Origin: Isoetes taiwanensis
Taxonomy: Eukaryota > Streptophyta > Lycopodiopsida > Isoetales > Isoetaceae
Assembly: GCA_021234155.1 (NCBI GenBank)
Contig: JAJEKV010000072.1
Coordinates: forward strand, 6,883,335-6,947,334
DNA: 64,000 nucleotides
Reading direction: 5' to 3'
Made by a program: the position numbers and the translations under genes. The notes beneath the pieces were generated by a model, which saw only the letters and a list, made by a program, of their open reading frames with translations, ran no database searches and was not told where the DNA came from. Every line of letters starts with the position of its first letter. The stretch's first letter is position 1. Below are positions 1 through 12,351 of the stretch, piece by piece.

Positions 1-49
1 AGAAGTAAGGAAGACAGTTTCCTTTTTATTTGCATTCAACAACGCCAGA

Positions 50-1600
50 GGGCCAAGCAGATCCGTGATAATTTCAAGGTCAATTGGGCAAAGATTGGCG
101 CGAAAAAAAGAGCCTATTCGAAAGCAAGGTCAAGAGTGAACCCAAAGACCAGCCCCCTGGTGGAACACAAAGAGAGCCCAAAAAATCCTGGCGCATAACA
201 AAGAAAAAAAGCAAAGCGACCTCGGCCAGTAAACGCCAGTAAAATTAGAAGGGAGGTTGTCATTCAGAGTAATCGCGAATGTGTCCAACAAAGATTCTCA
301 AATTTTATGGGGAAAATATTTCCCGTGGAAAGCATGATCCAAGATATGCAGAAGCCCTAAAATTGCGGCAGAATGGCCTAGTGTCAAAGAAGGAGCATGC
401 CGCACAATCTCGTGCAAAGGGAAGCTTCTTCTCGATTGCGAGGGGAAGTTGAAGACCATAAAGGATAATATTGCACGCCTTCAAACCGCCAGATCCTAAT
501 GCAGGTGTGTCTGGCCGAGATTCATTCTTTGGAGAGGGAGAAAGATATGGCGTAATATATGTCAAGTCCCTACTTGAAATGGGGGTGGGCCAATAGATCA
601 AACCTGTGTAGAAAAGGTGGCTGCACTAATCACTTGAGATTGCCAACAACGAGTCCCTCCTTGCAAAAGCCCAGAAGAATTACATTACGTAATGTCACCA
701 GCCGAGGGAGATGACCAAGAGAAATGATCACCGTCGGAAGATCACCCAATACCATTCCGATTGCCAATTGGAGATGAGGGAGATGCTCCACCGTGGTCTT
801 GCATTCCGTGATGATTACACCCTCACCATGGATGAAATGTGGACATCATTATCACGTTAATGCACCGGTTTGCTCATGGAAAAAGGATGTCGCCTCGAAG
901 TGCACTGAGACCATTCCTCTGTGGTTAGTGCGGTGAAATAGGTAAGCTTAATACAAGAAAGGTGAAGTGTTGCATGCCGGAACACTCACAAAAACCGAGA
1001 AGAAGATAATTGATGTTGATGAGCATATAGCCACAACTCCTCGATAAAGCAGAAAAGGAAACAGTCAACACACCAAAAAGTAAAAGGACCCCAGGATCGC
1101 CCAAGCACAAGTCCACAAGGGTTCACACTCCACGTACCAAGACATGGGAAAAAGGTACATGCCCTTTTGTGCTCGATTTTGAATTGGCAAAGATTAGAAG
1201 GTGCGCGTAGACATTGGACAACAAACTACCGGTAGTCTTCAAAGACACCGCAAAGACTGGCAAAGACAAAGATCTTTGGAGACACCAAAGCATGCGTAAT
1301 CCAAGGGAGATTCAAGTAGTAATCGATGGTGCCAACAATTATAGTATAGTTCCAAATTTCGTTGCCTCTACAAAGGCCTCCTCCTAACCGCTGTTCTTTG
1401 CGTGGAAGGAAAACGATGGCGAAGATGTCGGCAATCAGATTCAGACAGTCGTTAAGCAGGTGAACAGGTTGACACGGTCAAGGGCCAGGAAGGTTGTGGA
1501 AGAAGAAAGTGAGGGTGAGTCAGAAAATGACCTTGATGAGGACGTCCCCATAGAAGTAGTATTTGGAAAGAAAAAACATGGCTAATGTAATTTTGCCTTA
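50..1600 (+). pseudogene. Accessory gene of copy A, upstream part: FKVNW segment, RING-like finger, charged linker
   Basis: Around position 85 the plus strand encodes FKVNWAKIGAKKRAYSKA, matching FKVNWASFAAEAYRTSE in copy D and a diverged version in copy B. At about 805-900 a RING-like cluster reads KCGHHYHVNAPVC, aligning with CGHKYHVFC in D and CGHTYCLFC in B. From about 1030 there is a basic and Ser/Thr/Pro-rich linker, and at 1440-1585 an acidic stretch with EEESEGESENDLDED. Several stops and frame changes lie between these pieces. Some could be introns (a GTAAGC donor follows the RING segment), but the copy looks degenerate. The coordinates mark the extent of recognisable pieces, not an exact coding sequence. 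No protease domain was found between the linker and the phosphatase domain downstream. The RING would be expected to bind zinc; ubiquitin or SUMO ligase activity is only a possibility. Confidence 0.5.
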
Positions 1601-1942
1601 TGTATTTCAGGCAGGCAAACCTTGATATTGCAAGACAACCCTAAACCATCAGCCAAAAGGTTTTTGTTCAAACAATTAATCTATTTGCACCCTGTTTTAT
1701 TCCACCTTTAATGTGCAAATTTTGGTTTGGATTATTCATTCAACTTAGGCTTCTGTAAAAACTTGTCTGCAGAAAAAGAAGGCAGCCAATGGTTATACTT
1801 AGTGAATCTGATGAAGAAGACAATACAGATAAAGAAGTGCCAGCACAAACTCTAACATACAAAAGGTGCCTGTTATCCGGTTACATTTCAGAATGTGTAT
1901 TCTCTACAAATTTCAGTTGTTAATTGGAGCTCATCCTTGCAT

Positions 1943-2211
1943 GCAGGAGAACAAGACAGGTCGTGAATGAAGAAACCGAGGACAAAGGCACTGCAAGGGT
2001 TACTGATAGCCGGGAAACACCCATACACTCTCCATCATCTGGTAGCAAAGATAAAGCAGAGTCCAGCAGGTCGCAGCAATGTCCAGCACCTCCCGATAGC
2101 ACTTCCCAGCAGAGTCCAAAGACACATCGCAAAGACGACATTAAGCACGATCGGCGCACACATCGACAGTGGTTGCAAACGTCCAGGGATGGACACCTAG
2201 ACGGAAGTTGA
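1943..2211 (+). CDS. Charged linker exon preceding the NIF domain (copy A)
   Basis: After an AG at 1942 the frame encodes RTRQVVNEETEDKGTARV, then a Ser/Pro/Gln-rich, low-complexity stretch, and stops at 2209-2211. It overlaps the start of the phosphatase frame, which is offset by one base register. The composition matches the low-complexity linkers between the RING-like and enzymatic parts in copies B and E. It is best read as the linker part of the same gene, joined to the NIF domain by an intron or separated from it by a frameshift. No domain is recognisable. Confidence 0.35.
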
Positions 2212-2924
2212 TGGTGCTTGACGTAAATGGTGTACTGGCACAGACACAACAGAGGAGAATGAACGGAAAAATCTTGCCTCCACCACAAACGAAGCATGTT
2301 GTAAAAGAAACTGCAAGTAAGTACCTCATTTGCAGACCAGGGTATCATGAGTTTGTGGAGTGGGCACTGCAGAGGTTTGATATTGTGATTTGGAGTGCTC
2401 TACTTCGGAATACAAGGGATATGGTGGATGCATTGTTCCCTGATTTGCAGACCAGATTCTTGAAGGTATATGGTCAAGAGCATTTCTATGCATGCGAGCA
2501 TCCAAACAGATCAGAAAAGCAAATTTTTTTCAAGGAGTTGAAGGTTGTACTTGAGGATTTTCCTCAAAATCATGGTATGATTTTCTTGGTTGATGACAGC
2601 CTACACAAAGGGTTTCTAAACCCTGCACACACAACCCTTCCCATTATGCCTTTCAAGGGGCAAGAAGAGGACAACTTTTTGCAGAAGTTTGTGTGTCCAA
2701 CTTTGGAATACTTGTCTTCTCATACAGTACAGGAAACGATCTCACAAGTTGACATCACTGATGCATGGTTGGAAGAGGAGACAGTTGCAGTGCTGGATTA
2801 CTGCCTCAACAACTATCTTGTCTCGGCCTACTATATCCTCAGTGCTCCATTAGAAGTACAAAGGCAGCTGCTGGGCACCCTTCCTAGCGACCAGCATGAC
2901 TCTGAAGACTTCGATGACTCATGA
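2169..2924 (+). CDS. FCP1/NIF-type HAD phosphatase domain, C-terminal module of the copy A accessory gene
   Basis: The 251-residue reading frame is a NIF (NLI-interacting factor, FCP1/SCP-like) domain of the HAD superfamily. Motif I is LDVNGVL at about residues 18-24: the nucleophile Asp is kept, and the second Asp of DxDx(T/V) is Asn, as in many plant relatives. The substrate-side motifs follow: ICRPGYHEFVEWAL, then FDIVIWSALLRNT, then MIFLVDDSLHKGF with the VDDS acidic motif. These enzymes usually remove phosphate from Ser/Thr, classically on the RNA polymerase II tail. The domain begins with GTG and no ATG is obvious; an upstream exon at about 1943-2200 (acidic and Ser-rich) is in another frame, so the real N-terminus probably comes by splicing or a frameshift from the accessory gene. 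The stop is at 2922-2924. A related domain occurs on the minus strand of copy E. Whether it is still active is unknown. Confidence 0.8.
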   Translation: MVANVQGWTPRRKLMVLDVNGVLAQTQQRRMNGKILPPPQTKHVVKETASKYLICRPGYHEFVEWALQRFDIVIWSALLRNTRDMVDALFPDLQTRFLKVYGQEHFYACEHPNRSEKQIFFKELKVVLEDFPQNHGMIFLVDDSLHKGFLNPAHTTLPIMPFKGQEEDNFLQKFVCPTLEYLSSHTVQETISQVDITDAWLEEETVAVLDYCLNNYLVSAYYILSAPLEVQRQLLGTLPSDQHDSEDFDDS

Positions 2925-3239
2925 AGTAACCATTGTACACTACTTTTTTGTAATATATATGTATGATTACTTTGTCTTATCTTGAGTATTGAGTGATCTT
3001 GAGTGATGTCTCTAATCTTGAGTGTACAATTTTCTGTAATATATAACAAGCTTACTCTCCAATACTAAAAGCATTGTTTCCAATACTAAAATACTCCAAT
3101 ACAGCAGTCCAATACTACAAACATTGTCTCACAAGCATTGTCTCCAATACAATGATCAAAATTTGAGATAAGTACACAAGTAACTACAGACCTGTTACAA
3201 TGATAAAACAACTAGGTTAAAGCATATTCAACCTTCATA

Positions 3240-6200
3240 TGGCGTGATCGTCAAGGATCATCCGTGAGTAGCCCCGCTCAAGGGAAAACTGTTGGTGCCA
3301 GAAATCTGATTCATCTCAAACTTGATAGTTGATACGTGATGACTGTACTGGAAAGTCAGGCCTTTGTCTTCAAGTAGCTTCTAACTACCATCCGGGCTGG
3401 CAAAGATAGTACAAACCAGCCAACACATGTTCATCCACATTGAAGGTTCGACCTTGCCTATCCTTGACAATTCGCCAAGGATATGCCTCGACTTAACACA
3501 TTTGACCACATAGAAATCTGCATTCTCTCCTCGATTTCCCTCCTCGGCTACAAACAAAGAAAGTTATCACCTTCCCCACGTTTCCACTAAGCCATTCTCC
3601 ATCACCTTCAAAAATGCCTCATCGATTTCGTCTTCGCACCTTCACCAAGTAGACTTATCCGGCTTTAGTGTAACATATTTCCAATTCTTCAACCCGTGCT
3701 TGTTCACACAAGATGACCAGTTCCTTTCAAACGGTTACCACGTTAAACAACTTAAACCTCTATGAGCCCCCTTGTGCTTGATTTGGCCAAGTATGTCCGG
3801 ATGTCGTATTTGCTTGGTCCTTCCACCTCGCACACCCAAATGGGTCTGTCCTATCAACATCATCCTTTCCAATTACCCGTAAGTACCGCAAGGAGACAAC
3901 AAGTATTGCATCTCACAGACAAAGATAATACAAAGACTACTCATCACATTACAAAGACTCACGACAAAGACTTAAAGCAGATGAAAGCACTATTCAAAGA
4001 CATTACGCCAGCTTTACAAAAAGACTACTCAACGTATCACGCCAGATGAAAGCATAATACCTTTTGATGTCCCTCGTTGTTGGTACCTTCATTCCAACGA
4101 AGTTGCCACTACAGTGCATCGAACACCCCTAAATCTCACCCCATCATACTTGAGCTGCTCTCTAGTGAATGCCCCTTTAAGGACCGCCCTTGCCCATCGT
4201 GCTCTCCCTTACCATGGGCTGTCCCAAAGAAATTCCATACTATTTCCTTCCCTAGCTCATGGTGATATCTTGGTAGGAAATAGAATGGCGGCAGATTTGA
4301 ATTGGCTAGAACAACCATCCGACCAAACTATATGCACGGAGAAATCTACACCATTTGATACAAGCCATGAATTGTGCTTTCTAAGACAAAGGCCGCACAA
4401 AAAAGAGTGTCATGAAGCTTGTCATCACTCAAGTAAAATTGGGTTTCCTTCAATAGCTTTCTGATCCCAGAACTGATGTCCATCCTATACGTGATGTGGA
4501 CGAGAATTGTTATCTGGTCATTGTGCCAATGCTGGCTTTGAACCTCCCTTTGTATTTTTATCTTTGTAATTCTACGCAAAAATCAATTACGTGAAACAAT
4601 GGTGCCATCTTGGATATTGTCCGGGCAACTCTCGAATTGCATGGCACGCCATCTAGCCCTCAATAATTGTGTGGCACGAATATCTTCAATGTGGAACACA
4701 GATATGAAATGAAATCCTTCATTCTCTTGTAAGACAATCTAAGGACTGGCTTTGGTCATTTCTTTTTTTCCCCTTGCCATTTTGTTTATTTTTCTTGTTG
4801 TGTCCCACTGGCTTCCTGGATTTCTTACTTTTGTTTCCCTTCTTCTCAACTTGTCTTAAAATTTTCGAGTGCCATGTCCTGACTACCTTGGATTTCTTGC
4901 TTTTGTTCCCCTTCTTCTCAAACTTGTCTTTGCTGAGTTGTGTCCCACCTGCTACCTTGGATTTCTTACTTTTGTTTTCCTTCTTGGTGGCATTGGCTCT
5001 TTTCTTTCTGCTGCCACCTGGCACCTCCTTGGTAACGTGATGCGCAACTCCACCGGCCTCTTCCGTCTCTTTGGAATCAGAACAAGGTGCATGGCATAAA
5101 AACGAAGATTAAAAGTTGAAAGCACAAAAGCGTATTCAACGGATGGCAAAGACATCAAGATGTTTCAAAGATGCAATAAAGAGAGTATTACCTTTTCAAA
5201 CGTCTTCCATTCAAGCAAGAACTCATGATTCTCTCTTTCTCTTGGACATATAGGAAGAGTTTTATGCCACACTTCGACATGTGCAGATCAAGCGGTCATG
5301 TTTATGTCATTCTTCACCCTCGCTCTTGTTGCAAACCACGACCCTCAGAGCTCGGGCTGGTTGAGTCATAACGTGATGTTGGTCTGGCGGACACTTCTCA
5401 CCGTGTCCACGGACCTCGCAGTGCACTTGCACTCTTCACCATGAAATCCGGCCACGACCTTAATGCATTGAGGGCTACCCCGGCATACTCCAACTTCATA
5501 TGGTATATGCAACAAATGGTTTCCTTTCCGATACTTTCTTTACATAAATAGGCTTCAACTTCTCGAAAGCCTTTGCCAAGCAGGGTGTTTAGGATGTGCC
5601 TTTTTGTATTGTTGAAATAGCCGCAATTTGAATGGTGGCCGTTGGTTAGAAATATTTATGCAATAATAGCAAAGAAAAATTTGTATGGAAACTTATACCT
5701 GTGTGACCTCCATAAGGTGCAAGGGATAAGAAATTCATAAGCCTGACTCTCCAACAGTGTTCACAACATCTTTCTTGCAAGGAGAGACTCGCTATTTTGT
5801 TTTCACTGTTATGCTTTGCTTTGCAAGCGGGGTGAGAGAATCGCACCTCAACCTCCTTTGGAAGCTAGACCACAGGACCATTTCCAAGGACAAGATCCCG
5901 ATTTTCTTAATGCAAAGCTTGTTGCAATTGTTGACCTCATGCAACCTATCATAAGAAATATTGCACATTGATCAATGAACATATCCCAGCCAGCATCACT
6001 CAACAGATACAAGCACTTAAAAGCATGAAGAAGCACGTGCATGAAAGGATCTAATTAGATGTACCTAACAGCCCCCCGCCATAGTGGAATTGCATCTCGA
6101 TTTTTGTGGAAGAAGCCATCACCGATGTCCAGGTTCGCGCTCTCCAAACATCATGGTTCCTTTGCCTCTTTGTGGCTGCCATTGTTCATTTCAAGTTGTT

Positions 6201-6720
6201 GAGCGGCACCCATTTACCTTGCACTCCTTTGAATTTGGCAAAATACCGGGTTGAGATTTCCATTTCATTGGTGATGAACCACCCTCTTCATCACATCAGC
6301 CTTGAGTTCGGGTGAATGCTTTTGGTGAGCTTGTTGAAGTAATCAACTACAAGCTTGGCTATTTTTTACTGCGTCTCCTGCCTTTCCGGATCCTCTCGTT
6401 CAACCGGCTTTCCTCATCTTATTCCGTAATCAGTATTCTCTCTTTCTCTCGCATCCAATTTCTTGTAAATTGCGTAGAGGAAACCGGATCTTCACGCGAT
6501 ATTCTCGTGTTGCATTGACATCCAACAAATGCGGAACCTTTGGTTGGAATTCATCGGGCCGAAAGTCCCATGCTAAGCGTGTAATTGCCTCGGCCGGTGT
6601 CGAAGCGCCATGAAAATTCGAGAGAGGGGAGAATAAGTGGAATTGGAGGGAGAATTTTATGGGCCATGAGGTCGTGGTAGTTCTCGGGCTCGATCGAATT
6701 TGCAGCGTGCACTACCACTG
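3240..6720 (-). pseudogene. DDE transposase of copy A, degenerate
   Basis: Homology to the other transposase copies is clear in two pieces. At 4579-4346 the minus strand encodes REVQSQHWHNDQITILVHIT and later FYLSDDKLHDTLF, equivalent to HWxNxQITILVHIT and YVSDDRSHDTHF in copy E. At 4318-4136 it encodes VWNFFGTAHGKGEHDGQG, the block that carries the last acidic residue of the DDE core. Upstream, at 5024-4719, is a Lys-rich stretch with three repeats of a KKGNKSKKSKV-type unit of about 24 residues, possibly nuclear-localising. The frame is broken repeatedly and the first catalytic Asp cannot be placed, so this is an inactive copy. The 5' and 3' limits are estimates from the terminal repeat near 6955 and the end of the convergent accessory gene at 2924. 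Confidence 0.6.
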
Positions 6721-6897
6721 GGCGCGAAAATCCAGCCGAAATCCAACAATCATTTTCCTAACGGTTCGTTGGTGAGGTGGACGTGCGAGTACATGAAGGG
6801 CGTCAAAAATATGACGGGCAGTTACGCCCACCAGCACCCAAATTAAGCAAAAGTAGGGGTGCTTTAAGCGGGCTAAAACCCTGCTATAAGCATGCTA

Positions 6898-6923
6898 CAA
6901 GCATGCGTCCGGACGCATGCTTT
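6898..6923. repeat. Perfect 24-bp palindrome close to the right end of copy A
   Basis: The arms AAGCATGCGTCC and GGACGCATGCTT abut with no loop. The palindrome sits about 35 bp inside the proposed terminus, beside a shorter CATGC-rich repeat. It may be a subterminal transposase-binding or hairpin structure. No equivalent was noticed at other ends. Confidence 0.6.
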
Positions 6924-6999
6924 TGATACCCACCAGCATACTTTCACCCAAATGTATATGCTCATAATAGACCTCGTCAGCATGGTGCTTTGTGGGCAA

Positions 7000-9617
7000 C
7001 TCTGAGGAGTAAAGTTCTTCAGCTTGGGCAGAATGTTGCATGGTTGCTCATTGGCGAATGGTCGAGTTGGAAGGAGATAAAAGTGGTCGCGGCTCTGAAG
7101 TGGTGCAAGGATTCGAGCGAGAACAATGACTACGGCTTTTACATGATTGTCAGCTTATAGAGATTGATGGTGATCAGTCCTTTACGTGGTGTAATGGTTG
7201 GACAGGAGCTGGCAGAGCTTATGCAAGGCATGATAGAGGATACTTTAATATTTGTGCAGCTGCTCGGCTAGCGGATTTTTGTCGCTCAAATCTTCTGGAT
7301 AGCTCCGTGACTGATCATAATCCACAATTCCTAACTAATGATGTGGCTAATTGTCATCGACCTACCAGGACCTATTTTAAGCTTAATTGCAAGTACTTGG
7401 AGGATGATGAGTTCAAACTTGGCTGTAGTCGGGTTTGGTCTCGGGTCTTCTCACCTCGTAGGGGCATGCCTGGGGTTGTCGCAGCATTGTCTGCAGTGAA
7501 GTCATTTGCAAAAGAATATGGGAGAGTCAGAGCTGCTGAAGCTAGAGGACTATTGACTGCATTGTACCAGGAATTAGAAGTACTCCGCGCTCGTGGCCAT
7601 ACTAGTGGAGTCAGAGAAAAGGAGTTATTATCTCAGATCAAGGTATGGAAACTGTAAAAGTTACTGAAGCTAAGGTGAAGGCAGGGTTGCAGTGGTTCAA
7701 GGACGGAGATGGATGTACCCGGTTCTTTTTTGCGGCTGCAAGAAGAAGGAAACTCGCCACTTCTATACATTCTTTGGTGTTGCCAGATGGCGCTCTTATC
7801 TCCGATCCGGTGAATCTTAAGCAGTATCTTCATCATCACTTTTCTTCATTCTTTGCACGACACACATTGCCCTTTCAGAAGGACATGCAATTGGCTATGT
7901 TGACTAAGGTGCATCGCATTGTTTCTGAAGAGCAGAGGTTGATTCTTGAGTCCAATATCGTGAAGAAGGACTTAAAAGCAGCTGTGGCTCTCTTGAAAAG
8001 GGACAAATGCCCTGGTCTTGATGGCTTTCCTATTGAATTCTTTCAGAAGTGCTGGGACTGGTTGGAAGATGACATATATGATGCCTTTTTTGAGTTTCAG
8101 AGATTTAGGAGCCTTGATACAGCTAAACTGTCCATGCCCGGTAGAATCACTGTGGCTAAATGTGTTCTTAGTAATACTCATGTCTACATGGCGTCTGCTT
8201 TATTAGCTCTGCAGTGTAAGATAGAGGAGATTGTGCGTATCGTCAGAAATTTTATTTGGGGTGGAAATGAGTTAGGAGCGATGGTCAAGGTAGCTTGGGC
8301 GAAATGCATTAGACCTAAGGCAGCTGGTGGTCTTGGTATGTTGGATTTTCACCTCCACGGCAAGGTGATGATATCTAAGTTTATTTGGAGGATTCTCATT
8401 GGTAAGGATGATTCTCCTGGCCTGAGGTTGCTGGTGCAGTCGATTCAGCATTGTCTCCCATTTCATAAGGCCACCATTAAGCCCCTCCTTCCTTAGACTT
8501 TGCTTTATCATATGCATCTGTATCCTAATGCTTCTCCCTTTCTAAAGGGGTTGCTTGTCGCTTTGGGACATTTGTCGGTCTCTTTTCCATATTAATCACG
8601 AGGCATGTCTTAGATTGTCCTCTCCATCTTTGGTGGATTCCTTTGCAAGACACTCCAGAGAATGTGCCTCTAAGTGTGGTTGTTCATCCAAAGATACAAC
8701 GACGATGGATAGCAGCTGGTATATGCATTATTGCAGCTTGGTATGAGTCTGGTCATCTTATGTCATGGGAAGCATTTAGAACAAAGTTCTTGTTGTACAG
8801 ATGGGAGTAACGGAATCATATTCTTTGCGTTGTTGCCCACAGGATTCTCGGGTCCCGCATTGAGGTAGTCGTATGGGGTTGCCATCGGGGATATCCGGCC
8901 GGCGGTTTGTGTCTTCGGTGTATAAATTGTTTTTGCATTACGAAATCCTCGCCTCCATCTAATAGGTGGCATCTTAGTCCCTCAACCACAATGGAAAAGT
9001 GTTTGGATATGGGTATGGGATAAGTCGCTTCATCCCAAAGTAGTAGTTTTGTGGTGGCAAGTGATCCATAGATGCCTCGAGTCAACATGTTAGTCCATAA
9101 AATGGATAATCGAATTTGAGCTCGTCCTTTATGCCGACAAAGGGGTTGAGAGTATTGAGCATTGTTTTTCTTGTGTGGCGGCTTGCGGGCATGGTCTTGG
9201 TTGTTGACCCTATTTCAAGACGTCTCGATCTAGCCAGCAAATTTTGCTTGCTATCTATTCTGATGCTTGGCCCAAACTACGGAAACAAGCTTTTCATCTC
9301 GCATGTGGCTGGCTTTTATGGTCAATCTGGAAGAGAAGGAGGTTGTTTATCTTTAAGGGCGTAGATACTGCAGATGAGATTGTTCTTCAGTGGGCGCAAA
9401 ATAAAATTGTTTTGGCTTACAATTGTTCTTCTCTTGATCAAGAGAAGAAAGTACTGATCTGGCATACTTACCTTCAGATTCATTTCTTTGCATAGGCAGG
9501 TGGTTGTGCTCAGTTGGATCGATTTGTCCACTGGGGTTATAATCCTGTCTTTGCATTTTATGTTGCTCTAGTTTTTAGTTGGTGAATAAAGCTTGTCATC
9601 CTTCAAAAAAAAAAAAA
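7000..9617 (+). mobile_element. Non-LTR retrotransposon (LINE, plant L1-like), internally deleted
   Basis: The plus strand holds, in order, the C-terminal end of an AP-type endonuclease (SVTDHNP near 7300), the linker to reverse transcriptase, the start of the RT domain (PGLDGFPIEFFQKCW near 8005-8050), a post-RT segment (SMPGRITVAKCVL, then KAAGGLGMLDF), and a zf-RVT-like tail to about 9500. It ends GTGAATAAAGC followed by a poly(A) tail at 9605-9617. The RT catalytic core with its YADD/FADD box is missing: the frame jumps from the RT start to the post-RT segment near 8100. It is therefore a dead, deleted copy. The 5' boundary is uncertain because copy A ends just upstream, and I could not find a target duplication. 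Confidence 0.75.
7307..8496 (+). pseudogene. LINE endonuclease/reverse transcriptase ORF, RT core deleted
   Basis: Two overlapping frames, 7307-7657 and 7645-8496, together encode the end of the endonuclease, the linker, the beginning of RT and the post-RT region. The first frame contains TDHNP, part of the conserved endonuclease SDH motif. The second has WFKDGDGCTRFFF and then CPGLDGFPIEFFQKCW, which in intact elements precedes the RT palm. Around 8095-8110 the sequence passes directly to SLDTAKLSMPGRITVAK, normally several hundred residues downstream. The frame overlap needs a frameshift, and the stop at 8494-8496 precedes a further zf-RVT-like region (about 8520-9495) in other frames. Confidence 0.7.
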
Positions 9618-11120
<1,503 letters not shown>

Positions 11121-11174
11121 TAGTTTTAACGTCACACCACTAGGCAACATCCAACTGGACATGTGACCACACAC

Positions 11175-11320
11175 CACACTACATTGCTCGGTTGGGCCCT
11201 GCCCCCAACCACCTTACATTGCGTCTGTTGGGATTTGACCCCCAATAGTACCGAGTGCGATTCTGGGCGGTCTCGAACTCGAGACCACATTGCCATGATG
11301 CTATGTTAAGATACAAGTTA
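11175..11320. repeat. Possible SINE-like repeat remnant
   Basis: Two imperfect repeats (ACATTGCTCGGTTGGGCC and ACATTGCGTCTGTTGGGA) are followed by TCTCGAACTCGAGACC. This has the look of a tRNA-derived B-box in reverse, but no cloverleaf can be formed with confidence. It is listed only as a repeat-like structure. Confidence 0.2.
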
Positions 11321-11720
11321 CATCTAAAATATTTGAGCCAGTTGCTTTGTGGTTTTGGCAGGCACATGTAAAAGAACATGTATGGATTGCTGGCTGAAGT
11401 TCTGCAGGTTTGCATGTAGAATACGGTTGTTGGAATGGGAACCACGACCTCTGTTGGATGTTTGATTTCTAGGTGTAGAGGTTGTGTGCATGCTTGCAGG
11501 TCTCATGGCTCTGCCTAGTCTGGCAGGGGGTTGAAATTCCCCTAATTGCATGTCTTTTATACGAGACGAGTATATGTTGACTTGCATATTGACTTGTTGC
11601 AAATGATGAGGTGGAAATGTTCAAGTTTGGTTGAAAATAAAAAGCAAAAACACACATTGCTGATTAAACCATTGATAAACTAGAATCATAAATCCTAAAA
11701 ACAACCACGACACAAAATTT

Positions 11721-11750
11721 CATTTTTTTTTTTTTTTTTTTTTTTTTTGT
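11721..11750. repeat. Poly(T) tract, possible tail of a minus-strand retroinsertion
   Basis: About 25 consecutive T residues interrupt otherwise mixed sequence. Read on the minus strand this would be a poly(A) tail, but I could not recognise the element body to the right. Confidence 0.5.
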
Positions 11751-11904
11751 TTGTCTTTTTCTACCGACAGTCCAATCTAGACATGGTTCCATAATGTCCT
11801 TCCATTTCTTTCGTTTTGGAGATCCTAACATTTTTTCTATTCCCTATGTTTGTTCTCTCCTTGTGAAAAAAGATTCTTTCTTAAAAATATGGTTCTGGCA
11901 GCTA

Positions 11905-12200
11905 TGAAGAAACATGAAGATAGGGTAATATTGACTCACTAGGTTGAATATGTAACTAGACTCCCGCCAAATAGGTACAAAGGTAGGCTGGATTCTGATA
12001 CGGTGAAATTAGATGCAATGTCTATATTTGGTAAAGAAGCAGAGGTGTGTAAAATTGAGGAGGATATTGTTAGAAGGAAGGTTATCAGGGATAAATTTAA
12101 TACTATTCTTGTTCAGGAATGGACTGATAAGTCTCTAAGTGGTGCTGCCTTGGTTAGTTTTATGGGCAGTTTAAGGAAGCATACCCTGACCTTGTGCTAA
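11905..12200 (+). other. Unidentified open segment
   Basis: The plus strand is largely open here, with one stop, and encodes a charged segment including KEAEVCKIEEDIVRRKVIRD. I do not recognise it. No splice context or neighbouring homologous piece supports a gene; it may be a remnant of a retroelement. Confidence 0.15.
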
Positions 12201-12351
12201 AAGGCAGGTCTTTGGAGCAAATCATTTTGCAATAAGAGAGAGTTACTTGCAAGCAAATAGAGGGTTGTTAACTTAATCTAGTCACATGTTAGCCTGCCAC
12301 CTTAATCCATCACTTCTTTATGCAGCACATCTCACATACCAGCCTATAACA

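Larger units (their letters stand above)
1..6955. mobile_element. Copy A of the two-gene DDE transposon family, left end outside the window
   Basis: This copy carries the accessory gene on the plus strand (1-2924) and the transposase on the minus strand (about 6720-3240), converging near 3 kb as in the other copies. Its right end is placed near 6955, where the minus strand reads GGGTGAAAGTATG followed by another GGGT. This resembles the ends of copies B (GGGTAGAAGCACG) and E (GGGTAAAGGCACG). Just inside, at 6790-6840, is a segment with TGAAGGGCG and ATGACGGG blocks that also occurs in the left end of copy D. A LINE fragment follows immediately. The left end is not in the window and no target duplication can be assigned. 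The right boundary is an inference from terminal similarity; an alternative end is near 6840. Confidence 0.6.
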
